From Rehmannia glutinosa (taxonomy: Eukaryota; Streptophyta; Magnoliopsida; Lamiales; Orobanchaceae): DNA of 64,000 nt. Location of the stretch: NCBI GenBank assembly GCA_016081115.2, contig JABTTQ020001477.1, forward strand, positions 62,001 to 126,000. The letters are read 5' to 3'. Position 1 is the first letter of the stretch. Every line of letters starts with the position of its first letter. Positions 11,866-24,260 of this stretch are shown piece after piece. The notes under the pieces are model-generated. The model saw only the letters and a list, made by a program, of their open reading frames with translations. It searched no databases and was not told the origin of the DNA. The translations under genes were made by a program, and so were the position numbers.

Positions 11866-12037
11866 TTTTATTGAATTAGACTTTCTAAATCATCATCTTT
11901 TCGGTAAAGATGACACCATGACTCGTATTCATACCTCTGCACTATTAGATCATTTTATTGAATTAGACTTTCTAAATCATCATTTATTCGGTAAAGATGA
12001 CACCATGAGTGTATTCATACCTCTGCACTATTAGATC
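11866..12037. repeat. two tandem copies of an 87-bp unit
   Basis: The unit beginning TTTTATTGAATTAGACTTTC at 11866 recurs at 11953. The second copy differs by a few bases (HATTTATTCGG against CATCTTTTCGG, and a short deletion near ACCATGAGTG). It is followed by DNA reading GCGATTTACCGACTTGGTTT. No coding role is seen. Confidence 0.75.
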
Positions 12038-12197
12038 GAGTCTGCCGCATAAGACCTAATGCGATTTACCGACTTGGTTTACAGACTATTGCATTAAACC
12101 CGAAGGTTTACCCAGTGCGCACCAGAAGGCAGTGGTTGTGGGTTCCCGTTATTAAAAAAATGCTAATAAACTTACAGAGTTTTTATCTTTTAATTTA

Positions 12198-12452
12198 GGG
12201 ATAATTACAAAAAGTACCCCTGTGGTTTGACCTAATTACAAAAAAACCCAGCTAATTTTAAAACTTACAAAAAATACCCCTGAGGTTTGAAATATATTTC
12301 AAAATCCCCCTTCATATTTGTAAAATCATTGCAGATTACCCCTTAATTTTAACACTAAATCAAACCTCAGGGGGACTTTTTGTAAGTTTTAAAATTAGCT
12401 GGGTTTTTTTATAATTAGGTCAAACCTCAGGGGTACTTTTTGTAATTATCCC
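12198..12452. mobile_element. Mutator-type MITE (GGGATAATTACAAA family)
   Basis: The ends GGGATAATTACAAAAAGTAC and GTACTTTTTGTAATTATCCC are near-perfect inverted repeats. Flanks TTTAATTTA and ATTATTTTA are only partly alike, so the target duplication has decayed or the copy is old. Confidence 0.75.
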
Positions 12453-12873
12453 ATTATTTTAACGTGATAAATATTTTATATAATATCAATGTTTATTATG
12501 TATTTCATATTTCAGATGAACATATATCACAAAAATTTAACTGAATAAGAATGGAGAATCAAAATGAGTTCACAAATGGACGTTCACAACAAGGATGGAT
12601 CAAACTTAAGCATTTCTATAAATCCCTTTCAAGCAAACCGCGTCTGCTAACAGTTGTCTTGCACTATATACAAGTTCATACAAAGAGCTGGGCTTATAAA
12701 CTAAACTAATTTAACTAAGAATAGAGAAGTAATTTATGTTGTAAGAATTTTGGAACTCTCCTCATCTATTATTAGATTTATCTGTGTGTCATTGTTATAC
12801 ATACAACAAAGAAAAGTATCTATACAGGCACATCAATACCGAAATATCCTGCTCATGTCTCTGAATGGTTTGT

Positions 12874-13905
12874 TTATCTGAGTGATTTATGTTGCTCATA
12901 CATATCAGAAAGTTTCTCCATTTTATCAGCCACATGAATCGCGTTTAGTACCTGCAGCAGAACAGTGAATTTAGAGAAATTATGTCCTAGTATAAAAATG
13001 GAAACAAGAGCCAAGAAATGCAACTTGTCTTTAAGCTCAACCTGCTTCTTAATGCTTCCACTAATTTCAGTTTCCTTGTCGAGCTTAATTGTATCGTTTG
13101 TGCTGATGACATAAGGTAGACAGAAACCTGGTCAAAACATAGGATATATCAAATATTCATACAAGAATTCAATGTCGATAAAGAAGTATATGAGACATCA
13201 GGTTTAAATGGATAATATTAGGAATTTACATGGAGAAATTGAGTTTTAAAAGTATATCCAAAATTAACTACTACTTGTTAGGAGATGAACCAAAATCCTA
13301 AGAATCAGTTTATCAGACCTTGCCATAATATCCATGTCCACAGGGGATCCTTATTACCATCCCAGTTCTATTGCAGCTTGTCAATTGGTTTTTGGAGGAT
13401 GAAAGTTATAACCTGCTTTCATAATACAAATCACCCTTCTATAATTTTTGGATACCCGAAAAGTAAAAGTCCATCTACAAATCCTGTCAAATGTGAAAGC
13501 ATACAATTTACTTACATTTTCTTAGTCAAATGTAAATGGGATCAATTATGGTTTCACTAGTACAAAATTACAGATCATGACATCTATATACTGGTAATTA
13601 AATGTATTCATAACACTCACAACTACTGACACCGTGACACGCCAAGGTCCAGTTTTCCAAAGTGAATTTAATAATACTTGCCAATAATAAGTGAAACTTA
13701 TTCTTCGTGATGTAATATAAGCATACGTAATTTGCAACTGAAACTTGTCGAAACGCACACAGTAATTTGCAGAGAGTTGGCACGAAACTATCTTTAGAAA
13801 AGATACCAACGTGTAAGAATATCCATACCGGAATAGCATAGCATGATATCTGCTTTCCACGCCACTTGACTCGTCTTTCCTTCCTCCGAACCATTTGATT
13901 AGTTA
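12874..13905 (-). CDS. 3'-terminal exons of an unidentified gene
   Basis: Three minus-strand segments join in one frame through GT-AG borders: about 13905-13829, 13127-13042 and 12951-12874, ending at a TAA. The conceptual product includes QVAWKADIMLCYSG, then FCLPYVISTNDTIKLDKETE, then ISGSIKKQ and VLNAIHVADKMEKLSDMYEQ. The codon phase matches across both introns and the sequence looks protein-like, but I do not recognise the family. The first segment abuts the stop codon of the PPR gene on the same strand, and its own acceptor is unclear. It could be a downstream gene, an alternative 3' end of the PPR transcript or a gene fragment. Confidence 0.4.
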
Positions 13906-15797
13906 AAATAAGAATCATTTTCATCCCACATTTCTCGCATCAACAATTCCAAAACCGAGTAGACATTCTTCCCACCATAATGAATCATTTGTTTTGCTTC
14001 AAAGGAAAGAACACGGCCTTTTATACCAATCCAACTACAGTCAACCACTTCCTTAGGAGCCATTTTATTCATCTCCTTTCTCACTCGAACAACGCTTTCC
14101 CATCTACCCCTCCGTTCATAGGCGTTAGCCAAAATCAAGTAAGGAAGAGACGAGTGAGGTTCCAACTCCATCAATCTCTCTGCAACCTTTTCAATCCAAT
14201 TTACATTCCCATAATCCCCACATGCACGAAGTATGGATTCCCACATAAGAGCATGAGGTTCAAATTTCGTTGTGTGCAATAAATCAATTGCTTCATCAAT
14301 TCTACCAGCTCGAATCATCATTTCCACAAGAAGGGCATAATGGTCATTTATTGGGGTGACACCATGCTGCTTATGCATAGAAGAAAAAATGGACATGCCT
14401 TCCTCAAGAAACCCACCGTAGCTGCAAGCTAAAAGAGCTTCAGAAAATGTTTTCTGATCAGGATGTAAACCACTTTGAAGTAGTTTTTTAAAGAGGCAAA
14501 TGGCTTCAACTACTTTGCCATTGTGAGTCAACGCCTGTATCATACTATTCCACGCTATCAAATCTCTAAAAATCATATCTGCAAAGACCTTCATGGCAAA
14601 GTCAATTAACCCGTATTTACTATACATATTTACAAGAGAACTGGCGACAATTGCATCCAATTCAAACCCTGTTTTGATTACCAAACAATGAAGTTGACTA
14701 CCCTGCTCCACTGGAACAAAGACAGCAGCAAAGTGAAGAACACAGCTGAGAGTGAATTCTGTCGGTCTGATATTTTCCTTTAACGTATCAACAAAAAGTT
14801 CAAGAGCATTCTCAACTAAATTGTGACTCGCGTAACAAGCAATCATTGAATTGCAGATAGCTGAATCAAATACATATGATTCGTTAAACACGCTTATTGC
14901 ACTCTCCATTCTGTTGCATTTAGAGAACAGATCGATAGCTGCACTTGAAACAACCGTATTCCAAAGAAACCCCAGCTTTATACAAAGACAGAACATTTGT
15001 TTACCCTTTCCCAAATTTCGCAAGTTAGAACAAGTTGTGAGAACTGCAGACACTGTATACTCATCCACTTTGAAACCACTACTTCCCATCAACCAGAATT
15101 TATGTAAAGCAAATTGTTCATGACCAGATTTACAGCAACCAGAAATCATGGAATTCCAAGAAACTACATCCACTTTCTCCATACTCAAAAACACAGCAAG
15201 AGCATAATCCACAAGGCCAAGCTTCCCATACACATCAATCAGGGAATTCCCAACCACCAAATTGGAATAGCATCCACCATTTCTCATAATGTAACCATGT
15301 ATTTCCTTAGCATAACTACCACAGTTTACACAACATAACAACATTGAGAATGTAAACTCACTCGGCCTTATGCAATAATCTCGCATTTCTAAAAAGATTC
15401 CCCATGCAGTATCAAGAGACCCACATGAAATATACCCCGAAATGATCGTATTCCAACTCACAACATCTCTTTCGGGCATTTCATCGAACACCCGGTGTGC
15501 TGTCTCGATATCGAAACACTTCACAAGAACTTTCAAGTTTAAGTTCCAAGAGATTATATTTTTACTGGGCATGTCTTGAAATGCCTTCAAAGCATCGTTC
15601 ACATAGCCGGACTTCAGGTAAAGATCAATACAGCGATTACTCAGAAATACATTGGAATTTAAACCGACTTTTATCAGCTGGGCATGAATTAATTTCAAAG
15701 AATTAGAGGGATTTGTTACTGAAAAGCACTGGTCGATGAGGCTAGAGAAAGATGAAACTGTGTGAAGGAATCTGTTAGCCCTTTGAATACCGAACAT
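13899..15797 (-). CDS. pentatricopeptide repeat protein, PLS class, with C-terminal E motifs
   Basis: A single 632-residue exon encodes a chain of PPR motifs, as is usual for these intronless plant genes. Repeated elements include ERDVVSWNTIISGYISCG (about residues 110-126), VDVVSWNSMISGCCKSGH (about 210-227), IFRDLIAWNSMIQALTHNGK (about 410-429) and the E-type region APHALMWESILRACGDYGN-like (about 520-540) followed by NAYERRGRWESVVRVRKEM. There is no C-terminal DYW domain. Such proteins bind organellar RNA, and E-class members usually act in C-to-U editing. The N-terminus (MFGIQRANRFLHTVSSFSS) is rich in R, S and hydroxylated residues, consistent with mitochondrial or plastid import. It resembles Arabidopsis At1g43980 in length and layout, but that assignment is from memory and tentative. 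Confidence 0.9.
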   Translation of the reverse strand: MFGIQRANRFLHTVSSFSSLIDQCFSVTNPSNSLKLIHAQLIKVGLNSNVFLSNRCIDLYLKSGYVNDALKAFQDMPSKNIISWNLNLKVLVKCFDIETAHRVFDEMPERDVVSWNTIISGYISCGSLDTAWGIFLEMRDYCIRPSEFTFSMLLCCVNCGSYAKEIHGYIMRNGGCYSNLVVGNSLIDVYGKLGLVDYALAVFLSMEKVDVVSWNSMISGCCKSGHEQFALHKFWLMGSSGFKVDEYTVSAVLTTCSNLRNLGKGKQMFCLCIKLGFLWNTVVSSAAIDLFSKCNRMESAISVFNESYVFDSAICNSMIACYASHNLVENALELFVDTLKENIRPTEFTLSCVLHFAAVFVPVEQGSQLHCLVIKTGFELDAIVASSLVNMYSKYGLIDFAMKVFADMIFRDLIAWNSMIQALTHNGKVVEAICLFKKLLQSGLHPDQKTFSEALLACSYGGFLEEGMSIFSSMHKQHGVTPINDHYALLVEMMIRAGRIDEAIDLLHTTKFEPHALMWESILRACGDYGNVNWIEKVAERLMELEPHSSLPYLILANAYERRGRWESVVRVRKEMNKMAPKEVVDCSWIGIKGRVLSFEAKQMIHYGGKNVYSVLELLMREMWDENDSYFN

Positions 15798-16449
15798 GCA
15801 AATGAAGACGATGATTATGCAAATTGCAAAGTAATTAATTCAGCCAAGTAAATTACACTGTTGCAGTAGCAAAAATTTAAATTACAGAATATTTATATAG
15901 ATAATTAGTGGGCCTAGAGGGAAATGGGCTTGGACAATTTCCTAGTGAAGTAGATTAAGGTTTCTAAAAAAATTATGTTACCTGGACCAACTTTATAACA
16001 AAATTGCCTCAATTTAATATAACAAAAATTCTTTTATTTCAGATATTATTGTGAAAATTAATTTCTATTGTTTTGGAAAGAAAAATATTATTTTCAGATA
16101 TTATAGTAAAAAATTAATTATATTCAAAAAGTGGGGATAGGATAAATATTTGTATTGAGTCACTATTGACACACCCCTTATAATCTTCTGCAACATTTGC
16201 CAACTTTTTGCCCCAAGCCCTAGACCCAACTATTAAATATAGCTGATATTTTCAAAAAAGAAAAAAAGAAAAGAAAAACTATAAATAGCTGATCACTTGT
16301 GAATGCAGCAAAGGAGAAATAATTTTTGACCAAACCTAATTATTGTTCCAAGTATTGTGATTATGAAGGACAAATACATATATACCCCTCAGTTTAATGA
16401 AATTATAAATCTATCCCTATTTTTCTTTTAATTTCTTTGTCTGTTAACG
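15798..16449. other. upstream region of the PPR gene, no gene recognised
   Basis: AT-rich DNA that should contain the PPR promoter. I saw no coding segment and no clear element ends. Confidence 0.4.
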
Positions 16450-16465
16450 TTTTTTAATCCTCCTT

Positions 16466-16600
16466 ACCAGTTTGTACCTCAAGTGATATTGCTCACCTTT
16501 TTTAAGGGGATTGACCAGGGTTCGAACCTTGTATCTTTCAGTTTCTTTGAAATTTATCCCCTCTCCTCCAACCAATACTCCCAACTTATTTAAAAAAACA
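16466..16600 (+). mobile_element. tRNA-derived SINE with 16-bp target duplication
   Basis: A perfect 16-bp direct repeat TTTTTTAATCCTCCTT (16450-16465 and 16601-16616) flanks a 135-bp unit. The unit has an A-box-like stretch (TACCTCAAGTGATATTG, about 16474-16490), a pol III B-box-like GGTTCGAACC (about 16520-16529) and an A-rich tail (TTTAAAAAAACA). Length, promoter boxes, tail and long target duplication all fit a short SINE on the plus strand. Confidence 0.7.
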
Positions 16601-17308
16601 TTTTTTAATCCTCCTTGAAGAACTGGCCGGTCTTGGTTCTATAATAATCTTACCCCTTAGAAATATTTTTTAAATAGAAATAAGTAGTATGATTTAATCA
16701 ACAGTTTAATTCCTTAATTACATTCATATAAACATGTTTCCCGAATTTATTTTAAAAACCAAATGAAGCTATATAAATTTATTTGAGCAGTTGTCTTAGT
16801 ATGATCGGAGAGATTCACGCATATCTTGAAAAAAAGGAGATGCAAATAGCTTTTGAAACTCGTACATTGACTTTACTATTTGCTTACAAGCTTCTAGAAA
16901 AATTCTTTATTATGTGTGTGTAATTAATATATGTTGAGCTGAATTTCTCTAAATTCTTCTTTTTAATTGGCCCCCGTAGTTTTGTCCTATCTTTATATTC
17001 TTTTCTTTTTCTTTCTTTTTCTCTGAATATTGGTAGTAATATTCTAAACTGAGAGCTGCTCGACAACGAATATTGAACCGCGCACGTGTGGGTAGATGCT
17101 TCTCGCAAAATCAACGAGTTTGATTTTCTTGTGATTTAATGATGTCAAAGACTTTTAATTTTTGTTTCTTTATTATTTATTGAGATTATGTAATCATATG
17201 AACTACTTAAATATCTTGTGGAATTGTAAATTCCAAAGTGGAAATTAAAATATCCTCACGATGTAAAAACAAAAATTCATTCGTAATTTTGAAGTTGATA
17301 AATTGGAT

Positions 17309-17805
17309 TAGGGATGTCAATTTGTCGGTCAGTTGCACTCCAAAACCCAACTCGTTAAGAAAATACAAGACCCGGACCGCCCAACCTATCTCCCTAGACC
17401 TAGAACCGCTCAACACATACCGGTGTCTAATGGTAAGACCGATTAGGACAGAGCTAAACCAACTAATTTCATAAATGTGGTCAAATTTATATGATTTTTT
17501 CTCAGAATATTGCTATAAAAAATTTGTGTCGATTGTGATATTTATATAATTTTATCGATATTATATGAATTATGAAATAAACACCAATAACATATATAAA
17601 TCAAGAAAGCTATTGAATAACAATATACATTCTACATATAAACTAATTATATGAGTGGGCCCTACCAAACCCATCACTGACCAAGACCCGTTTGGGTCTA
17701 CAAATCAATACATGTTCCCGTCTTATACACATTTATTTGTTTCATACCCGTCCCAAATGAGATGGATGTAATTTGGGTCGGGGTGTTACCTGGATCCATT
17801 GAATT
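17309..17805. mobile_element. possible decayed hAT-type element
   Basis: It begins TTAGGGATGTCAATTTGTCG, close to the TAGGGATGTCAA start of many plant hAT MITEs, and ends near GGATCCATTGAATTTGATA. It contains the usual GACCCG and ACCCGTC motifs. No flanking duplication could be shown, so the call is weak. Confidence 0.3.
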
Positions 17806-17816
17806 TGATATATATA

Positions 17817-18068
17817 CTCCCTCCGTCTCAATTATATAGTCCAGTTTGACTTTTTGCACATATTAAGAAAAAAAAATGGAAATTACAAATATGAAAATTA
17901 TTTATTTGATTTGCCCTTATTTAATGAATAGTGTAAATTATAAAATACATATTAAATAGGGTTATAACAATAAAATAATAGAAAATGTATTATTAAAAAT
18001 AGAAAGTAGATATGTATTTGTGATATTCCAAAAAGGAATAATGGGCTATATATTTGAGATGGATGGAG
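17817..18068. mobile_element. Stowaway-like MITE
   Basis: The left end CTCCCTCCGTCTCAATTATA and the right end, reversed, CTCCATCCATCTCAAATATA form the classic Stowaway TIR. TA flanks both sides (17815-17816 and 18069-18070). The 252-bp interior is AT-rich and non-coding. This places it in the Tc1/mariner superfamily. Confidence 0.85.
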
Positions 18069-18149
18069 TATTACTTTATCATTTTAGCTTCACTTTTTAT
18101 TTTACATTATTTTTTTACAAAAAGAAAAAATATATATGGGAGTGCTTGC

Positions 18150-19644
18150 TTGTGAGTGATTTTTCATCTCTTCCACTTTTTGGACAAAAATTTGCATGAA
18201 TATGTGATGCTTTGTAAAAAAATGCAAAAAATACACTATTCACTTTTTTCATTTTTCAAATCATCAATCACATCAAATTATAATTTAAACAAAAAAAAAT
18301 ATCACATCAACTATCATTATTATACAATCATATCACAAATACACTATTTACTCTCGTTTATTTCTCAAATCATCAATCACATCTAGTCACTATTATACTA
18401 AAAAACCTATCACATCAACTATCATCATCAACTATCATCTTATATACAATCGCACTATCAAAATCCATTCTCATTTTTTATAATAATTTTCTCACACTAT
18501 TCTCTCTAAAAATAAAAAAGAGTGGAACAAAAAATCAAGCAATCATTACCTAACAGGCTCATAATTTTCACATTCATATATTAGGTGTGTGTATGCATAT
18601 TGTTCATTGCAAAATGCAAACATTCACATCATTTTCTCAATAAAATCAATATTGTTACGAGTGTGCAACTGTAACATAATGAATCGATCATACTATTTAT
18701 AGCAACTCGTTTTCTTTTTATTTTGTAACACTGTTTTTTTTTTCAAAGTTTAGCTAGAGGGGTAGGACAATTTACTTCATAAAGAATTAAAGATCCAAAT
18801 TTTCCACAATGCAATAAATTTACCTAGAGCTCTAGCTATCTATTGGTCTAGTAACAAGATTTAAATTTTTTATATGGCAGCTCCATTCCAAAATGTCTTT
18901 TTTTTGGTATATAAATTGAGGCTGTCAACTCTTTGATAGGACATGGTTTTATAGCTTGTCTCAATCAATAACACAACTTTCGTTTTCGTAGCAAAATTAA
19001 CAACTAAAGAAGTAAAATTAAATAAGTTTGGTCATGTTAATGAAAGTCGTGGCAGATTTATTTATTTATTTATTTATTAGTTATTACACAATCATTCTTC
19101 TAAGACTTGTGAAATCTTTTTTCAATGTATGTGATCATTAAATCGGGTTTTTAATTTGATAATTAAATTGGCAAAATTTGAGTTGGACATATATTACGTC
19201 TATCTCACTCCTGGTTCAAGTTTACTTTATTTATTATTTTTAATTATATTTAAGTTTTAACCAAACAATCTGCTTTAGTAGCCCTTTTATTTATTTATAT
19301 CATATATCTTACATTTAATATATTTCAAAGCACTTCTATTAAATGTCTATTAATAAAATCTTTTTTCCCCAAACTGTTTGATGAGTCAATTCGTTTGTTA
19401 CTTGTCATTATATTCTCAATCTATGCTATATTTATGCCCTACTTTAGTGATTGCCTAATTGTAATTCACTTTGTAGAAAATTAGAAATAGAACAACTTGA
19501 TTAATCCATAATACAAACTCATAATGAAAAAGAAAACCTACAATTCCTGGAAAAAGAAAACACCTGGATTTAATCAAGGATAATTTTATCGAACTACTTT
19601 TTTTTTTAACTGAATTGAGAGGAGTGGAAGAGAGAAAATAAATC
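18150..19644. other. AT-rich spacer with a 108-bp imperfect tandem repeat near 18230-18430
   Basis: The stretch starting ATACACTATTCACTTTTTTC and running through CAAATCATCAATCACATC to CACATCAACTATCAT recurs 108 bp later. The rest holds simple AT-rich DNA, with a TTTATTTATTTATTTATT run at about 19059-19078. I saw no gene or clear transposon end. Confidence 0.45.
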
Positions 19645-20521
19645 TTAGACTCCATTTAGATTGATGAATTTGGAGGTAAGAATTTCAAATCCATAATAAC
19701 ACGTCCATTTTTGGATGATATCATTGTAGAGATAATTATTTTTAACCACCTCAACTTTACCCCTTTTTACACTTCACAACCTAGACTTTTATTTTTAACC
19801 TTTTGCATCCTGAACTACGAAAATAATTACTCTTTGCAACTTTTGGACCATTTTGCCCCTAGGATTTTATTCTTTAATAACAATAGTTCTAGTTAACCCT
19901 TTAAACTCTAATTTGTGGCAAATTGCTCCATAAGGATAAATATATTGCATTATACAATAATCAAAAGGTTTTCACTCCCTAATCAATTTGTTTTTGATTT
20001 TTCGAGAAATAAGAACCCGATTTTTTCAGAACTTGTTTTGTTCGTGGCATTGTTACACCTACTTAGATCCAGTCTCTATTCGAGGTTTTAAATGGATCAT
20101 GTCGGGTTTCGACTTATAAACTCAACAAGACATACTTTTATCAAGATCTTATTTCAAGTATTTGTCCGTATACAAATTGGGTCTTTAGATCGAAAATGAA
20201 AATAGTCCATTACGACCATATCGGCCCAACATGCTTCCGTAAAATTAATAAATCCCTTAAAATTCATACCTCTTTTGACCGAAACAAAGAGGGTTAAGTG
20301 GTTCGCAACGCCACCGTCGGAAAATTATCGCCCCGGTCGTTTGACAAACGGCTCCTCACTGCTTCAACCTCACCCTCAGGGAAGATGATCTGCAAGTTAT
20401 CCGACTCCTTCAGAGACCGCTCAGCACAGCCTTGGTTCGTTTCCTACTCCAAGGCGTAAAAGTAATTCTTCAAAGGGGATTGATCAATAGCACATTATGA
20501 ACACATGTTGAACAAACAGCC

Positions 20522-20532
20522 TTTATTTTATT
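20522..20532 (-). terminator. pararetroviral poly(A) signal
   Basis: On the minus strand two overlapping AATAAA hexamers occur in CTTAATAAAATAAAG. They lie about 190 nt past the expected start of transcription. That spacing would give the short terminal redundancy typical of caulimovirid pregenomic RNA. Confidence 0.55.
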
Positions 20533-20733
20533 AAGAACTTAAAGAAAAATTTATTACATTAGTAATCTCCTTTTGGGAGGAGAAAACTTGTTTAGCCTCT
20601 CATAAAATGAGGCTTGCACTCGGGAATACATAAAACTTAAAACTAAAACACTCAAAATATTACAAATTTTTCACTCAGATTTTATTGTAAGAAAACTAAG
20701 GAAAATGTTCGATGTCCTCAGCTTCCTTCAAAT

Positions 20734-20750
20734 CCTGCATTTTATAGAGG
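20734..20750 (-). promoter_or_regulatory. TATA box of the pararetroviral pregenomic promoter
   Basis: The minus strand reads CCTCTATAAAATGCAGG with a canonical TATAAAA at 20746-20740. It lies downstream of the viral coding regions and upstream of the poly(A) signals, where caulimovirids place their full-length RNA promoter. Activity is not shown. Confidence 0.5.
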
Positions 20751-20829
20751 TAAGTCCAGGACTTCAAAGGCGGACTTCAAATCTTGTTGATGTATATCTT
20801 TGTCGTCATCTTACATCATATCCACATTA

Positions 20830-22230
20830 TTGCCTCGCCGGTGGTTTTATTTTTCTTCCGCGTGACTCGGCCCATGTGATGTTTGTCGGGAATCTTTTAG
20901 AAATTTGGTTTACGTGGTCCCCAGGGATAACGCGTCTTGTGAGTCGGGCCCTTATCCTTTCCACTACATGATCTTGTCGGTCGGGTTTGGGTGGAATCCT
21001 TTCCCAAACTCGGGTTCCTTTGTTCGGGGCATGCTTGTGATCCGATCGACCCAACGGCCAACATGCGCCATGTTACGAATTTCCGGTAAGTTTCTTTGCT
21101 TGCTTAGGAATCTTGTTTTCCCAGAGAATTCTTCTTTTGGTCTCGAAGAGTTCTTCGCAAACCCGTGGTTGATCCGGTCATCGAATTCAAAAGGAAAGAT
21201 CCATTCGCCCGATGCGGAAGAACTTGAATGGATATTTGACTTTGTCCATTTGATTAGACAAACCCAAAGACCCCATGCTCGTCAAATGCGGTAGAAGCTT
21301 CGTCTTGAGAAAATGCTCCTACTAACACTGGACCTTCTTCCGGTGAAGCGCTTAATATATTTTAAAGCATTTCCATCCGGTCTTCTTAGCTTGATGAAAT
21401 GAAAAGCTTCATTAAAGCCTTTCTTTCTTTGGTTCAGAGCCGCACCGATAAAATACGAGTTCAAAATATCGCCCCGGCCAAGTGTGGATTATTGGCCCAA
21501 GTCTCGTAAATCGCTTCCCCAATCCATTTCGGTAATTTTGAAATTTCACGGGAATCCTGGTGACACGGTATAGATTGAAGCTAAAGCTCTAAAAGTATAC
21601 CATTCATGTACTTCATTTGGATGACTTCTGGTTTCATCCAAACTCGGGATACTTGCCCGAGATATCAACCATTGTTTTTTCCGGGTTAATACTTGCCTTG
21701 TAACTAGTTTCTCCCATTGCCCTCGATATACCCGCATAGGAGAAATCTTAATCTCGTCGGTTTGGACCTTAGATTTGCCTGTCTGGGCCTAAGATTCAAC
21801 TCTCCCTCTTTTACCCCGCAGTCTTTGGGTTGACTTGAAGACTCGGGTTGTGACACCGGAGCTTCAACATTTAAGCGATTTGTACACCCTCGGGGATGCA
21901 TCACCCGCAACACTTGTGATTATGGTACTTGAATCCATAACCTCCAGGGTTAGAGCCCCGTACTCTCTCGGCCCCTTTTTGCACCGTAGGAGATGCGGCT
22001 GGAAGAGAGGCCCTTGCGGCCGCTAAGAACAATTGTCCTCGAGCGAACTGGCATGCTCGTATTTGACTAGAAACGGATTCTGGGTGTCACTGTTGAAGTC
22101 GTCCAAAGAATCTCGCATTGAGACATAACGCCCCAAAATCTCGTTCTAGACTCTCCAGGTTTTCCCCGAGATGTCTTACTCATTTAAGGACCTCGTCACA
22201 ACGCGTCCTTCCATCTCGTGTCAAGAAATC
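20830..22230 (-). pseudogene. pararetroviral 3' coding region, possibly translational transactivator
   Basis: This stretch follows RNase H and precedes the promoter, where caulimovirids with several ORFs place the transactivator/inclusion-body gene. Only short open pieces survive (for example 21913-21704 and 21737-21546), and I found no diagnostic motif. The identity rests on position alone. Confidence 0.3.
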
Positions 22231-22269
22231 GCAAGAATATTTTCATGAGATTTTATAATGACAATATCA

Positions 22270-24260
22270 TAATCATAATATTGACATTGACTTGCCATCT
22301 AAGTAATCGAGCCTTTTCGGTTTTGATTCAATTTTGTTTTTCGTAAAAGCCTCGACACTTGAATTATCAATTTTTAAAGTAAACTTTTTAGCCAAAAAAT
22401 AGAGGCCATTTTTTAAAAGCCTTTTCGATCGCAAAGAATTCTTTCTCGTTGATATGCCATCTGCTTTTGCTTCACTGGGTGTGAATAAACCGCCGCAATA
22501 TCTGCATGGCACTTCTTCATTTGGTGTGACCTTAGTAAGAATCGCCCCACCAATCATCAGCGGCATCCGTATATAGAACCGTTCGTCCTCCTCGCCTTGG
22601 GAATCGCAAGTTTTGGAAGCTTTTTACAAACTTCTTTAAGTTGCTTAATTCCTTCTTGATGTTCATTCTCCCATTTGAATCTGCATTTTTTTAAGTAATG
22701 GGCTAAACACCTTCTCGTAGTATGCTAGATTGTTAATAAACATTCCAAAAAATTAACAACTCCCTTAAAACTCAAGTCGCTTATTGTCTTTTAGTGTATC
22801 CGAAATCCTGTATCTTTTCCACAATATGATTCAGAATAATTCCGATTCATCGATTTCAATTCCGAGGAATTCAATCTGTCTTGTTGCGACACGCCTTCTT
22901 TTTTCCAAAGCACTAATCCTTCTTTGTGACAAACATCTGAAAATATTTCCAAATGTTTGAGATGCTCCTTCATGTTCTTTGATGCGATTAGAATGTCGTC
23001 GATATATACGAACATGAAACTGAAATAATCTTTGAAAAGATTATCCATCTTTCTTTGATATATCTGGGGTGCGTTAGCCAATCCCATAGGCATCACGTTC
23101 CAAATATAGTGTCCCTGTGGTGTAGAGAAAGCTGTAAACTTCTTACTTTCTTCCTCCATCTTAATCTGGTAGAATCCAGACTTGCAATCGAACTTTGAGA
23201 ATATCTTGGCACCTTTGATACAGTTAACCAGATGTTCTCTGCTTGGGATATAGTAACCGTCGAACTCCAAAATGTTATTAATCCCTTTGTAATTAATAAC
23301 AAGTCTTGGCTTTCCTCTTTTGATTTCTCCATGGTTTCTAACTAAGAATCCTGGACTGTTGTATGGAGAAACTCCTGGTGAAATTAACTTAAGGTCAAGA
23401 TGTTCCTTAAGTATCTTTTGCATATCCTCACGATCTTCCTGGTTCATAAGGATTGGTTTGGATCTTACGAACTCGTACTCCTTTCCAGGTTTAACCTTTA
23501 AGGAAGCTTTAAGCTCGTTCTTATCCCACCAAGCCAAAGGATCTTCATTGTAATTCCTTTGGATCTTCTTCTTGATATCCTCGAGTGATATTTGTTCCTC
23601 TATGGTTACATCACTCTGTGGATTCTCCATTAGACTCATCCATAATTCTGCAATGGCTTCTGGAGTTACTCGTTCTTCACCTTGCACTCTGAATGAATAC
23701 AGGTTATTATCCCATATCTTTTGATCCTTCTGAATCGAACCAAATTGTCTGTAGGATAATAATGCTTCACCAAATTTCCTTCGATCCGCCATTTTTGGAT
23801 TTCGGAGTTTGGCTTCATCACCACGCTTGCTGCGAAAATTAATGGGCATTTTTCGGTAAAATGCTTCCGCAGATCATTGGACAATAATCTTATGATCACA
23901 TAAGGTTGTAAAAATAAGTCTTCTTGTCTCGTTCTCTTGTGTGAACCGCTTGAATGTTTGTAGGAAATTGTTTCCCAGCAAAATATCTGCACTTGTATCA
24001 TGGAAATAGATCGGTGGCGTCTTTACTTTGTACCATGGGGTACTGCTTGCTCCTCCCGATCATTATTTTCGCTTGTTTAATTCCCCATTAAGGATAAGAA
24101 TCCTTTTAGAGAAATCTCTTCCGCAATAGTGGTAAATCTTCTTCAATTTCTTTAGGAAAAATATCCCGCTTTGCAGTACATATTCCGGCACTGAATCAAT
24201 ATAGGCGGCGAAATACTCGGCCTTGTATTCAAAGCATATAACATTCCAATAGAAATGTAT
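22270..24260 (-). pseudogene. pararetroviral protease-reverse transcriptase-RNase H
   Basis: The longest open piece (23849-22791) is a caulimovirid-type RT. It shows KPRLVINYKGIN, a FSKFDCKSGFYQIKM core, the TPQGHYIWNVMPMGLANAPQ block and the catalytic YIDDILIAS (about 23006-22980). Upstream, a decayed aspartic protease is seen as a YIDS segment near 24200 and ADILLGNNFLQTF near 23970. Downstream, RNase H remains in fragments (DAADDWWG near 22570 and NEKEFFAIEKAFKKW near 22430). Several frameshifts and stops separate the parts, so no intact polyprotein is encoded. Confidence 0.85.
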
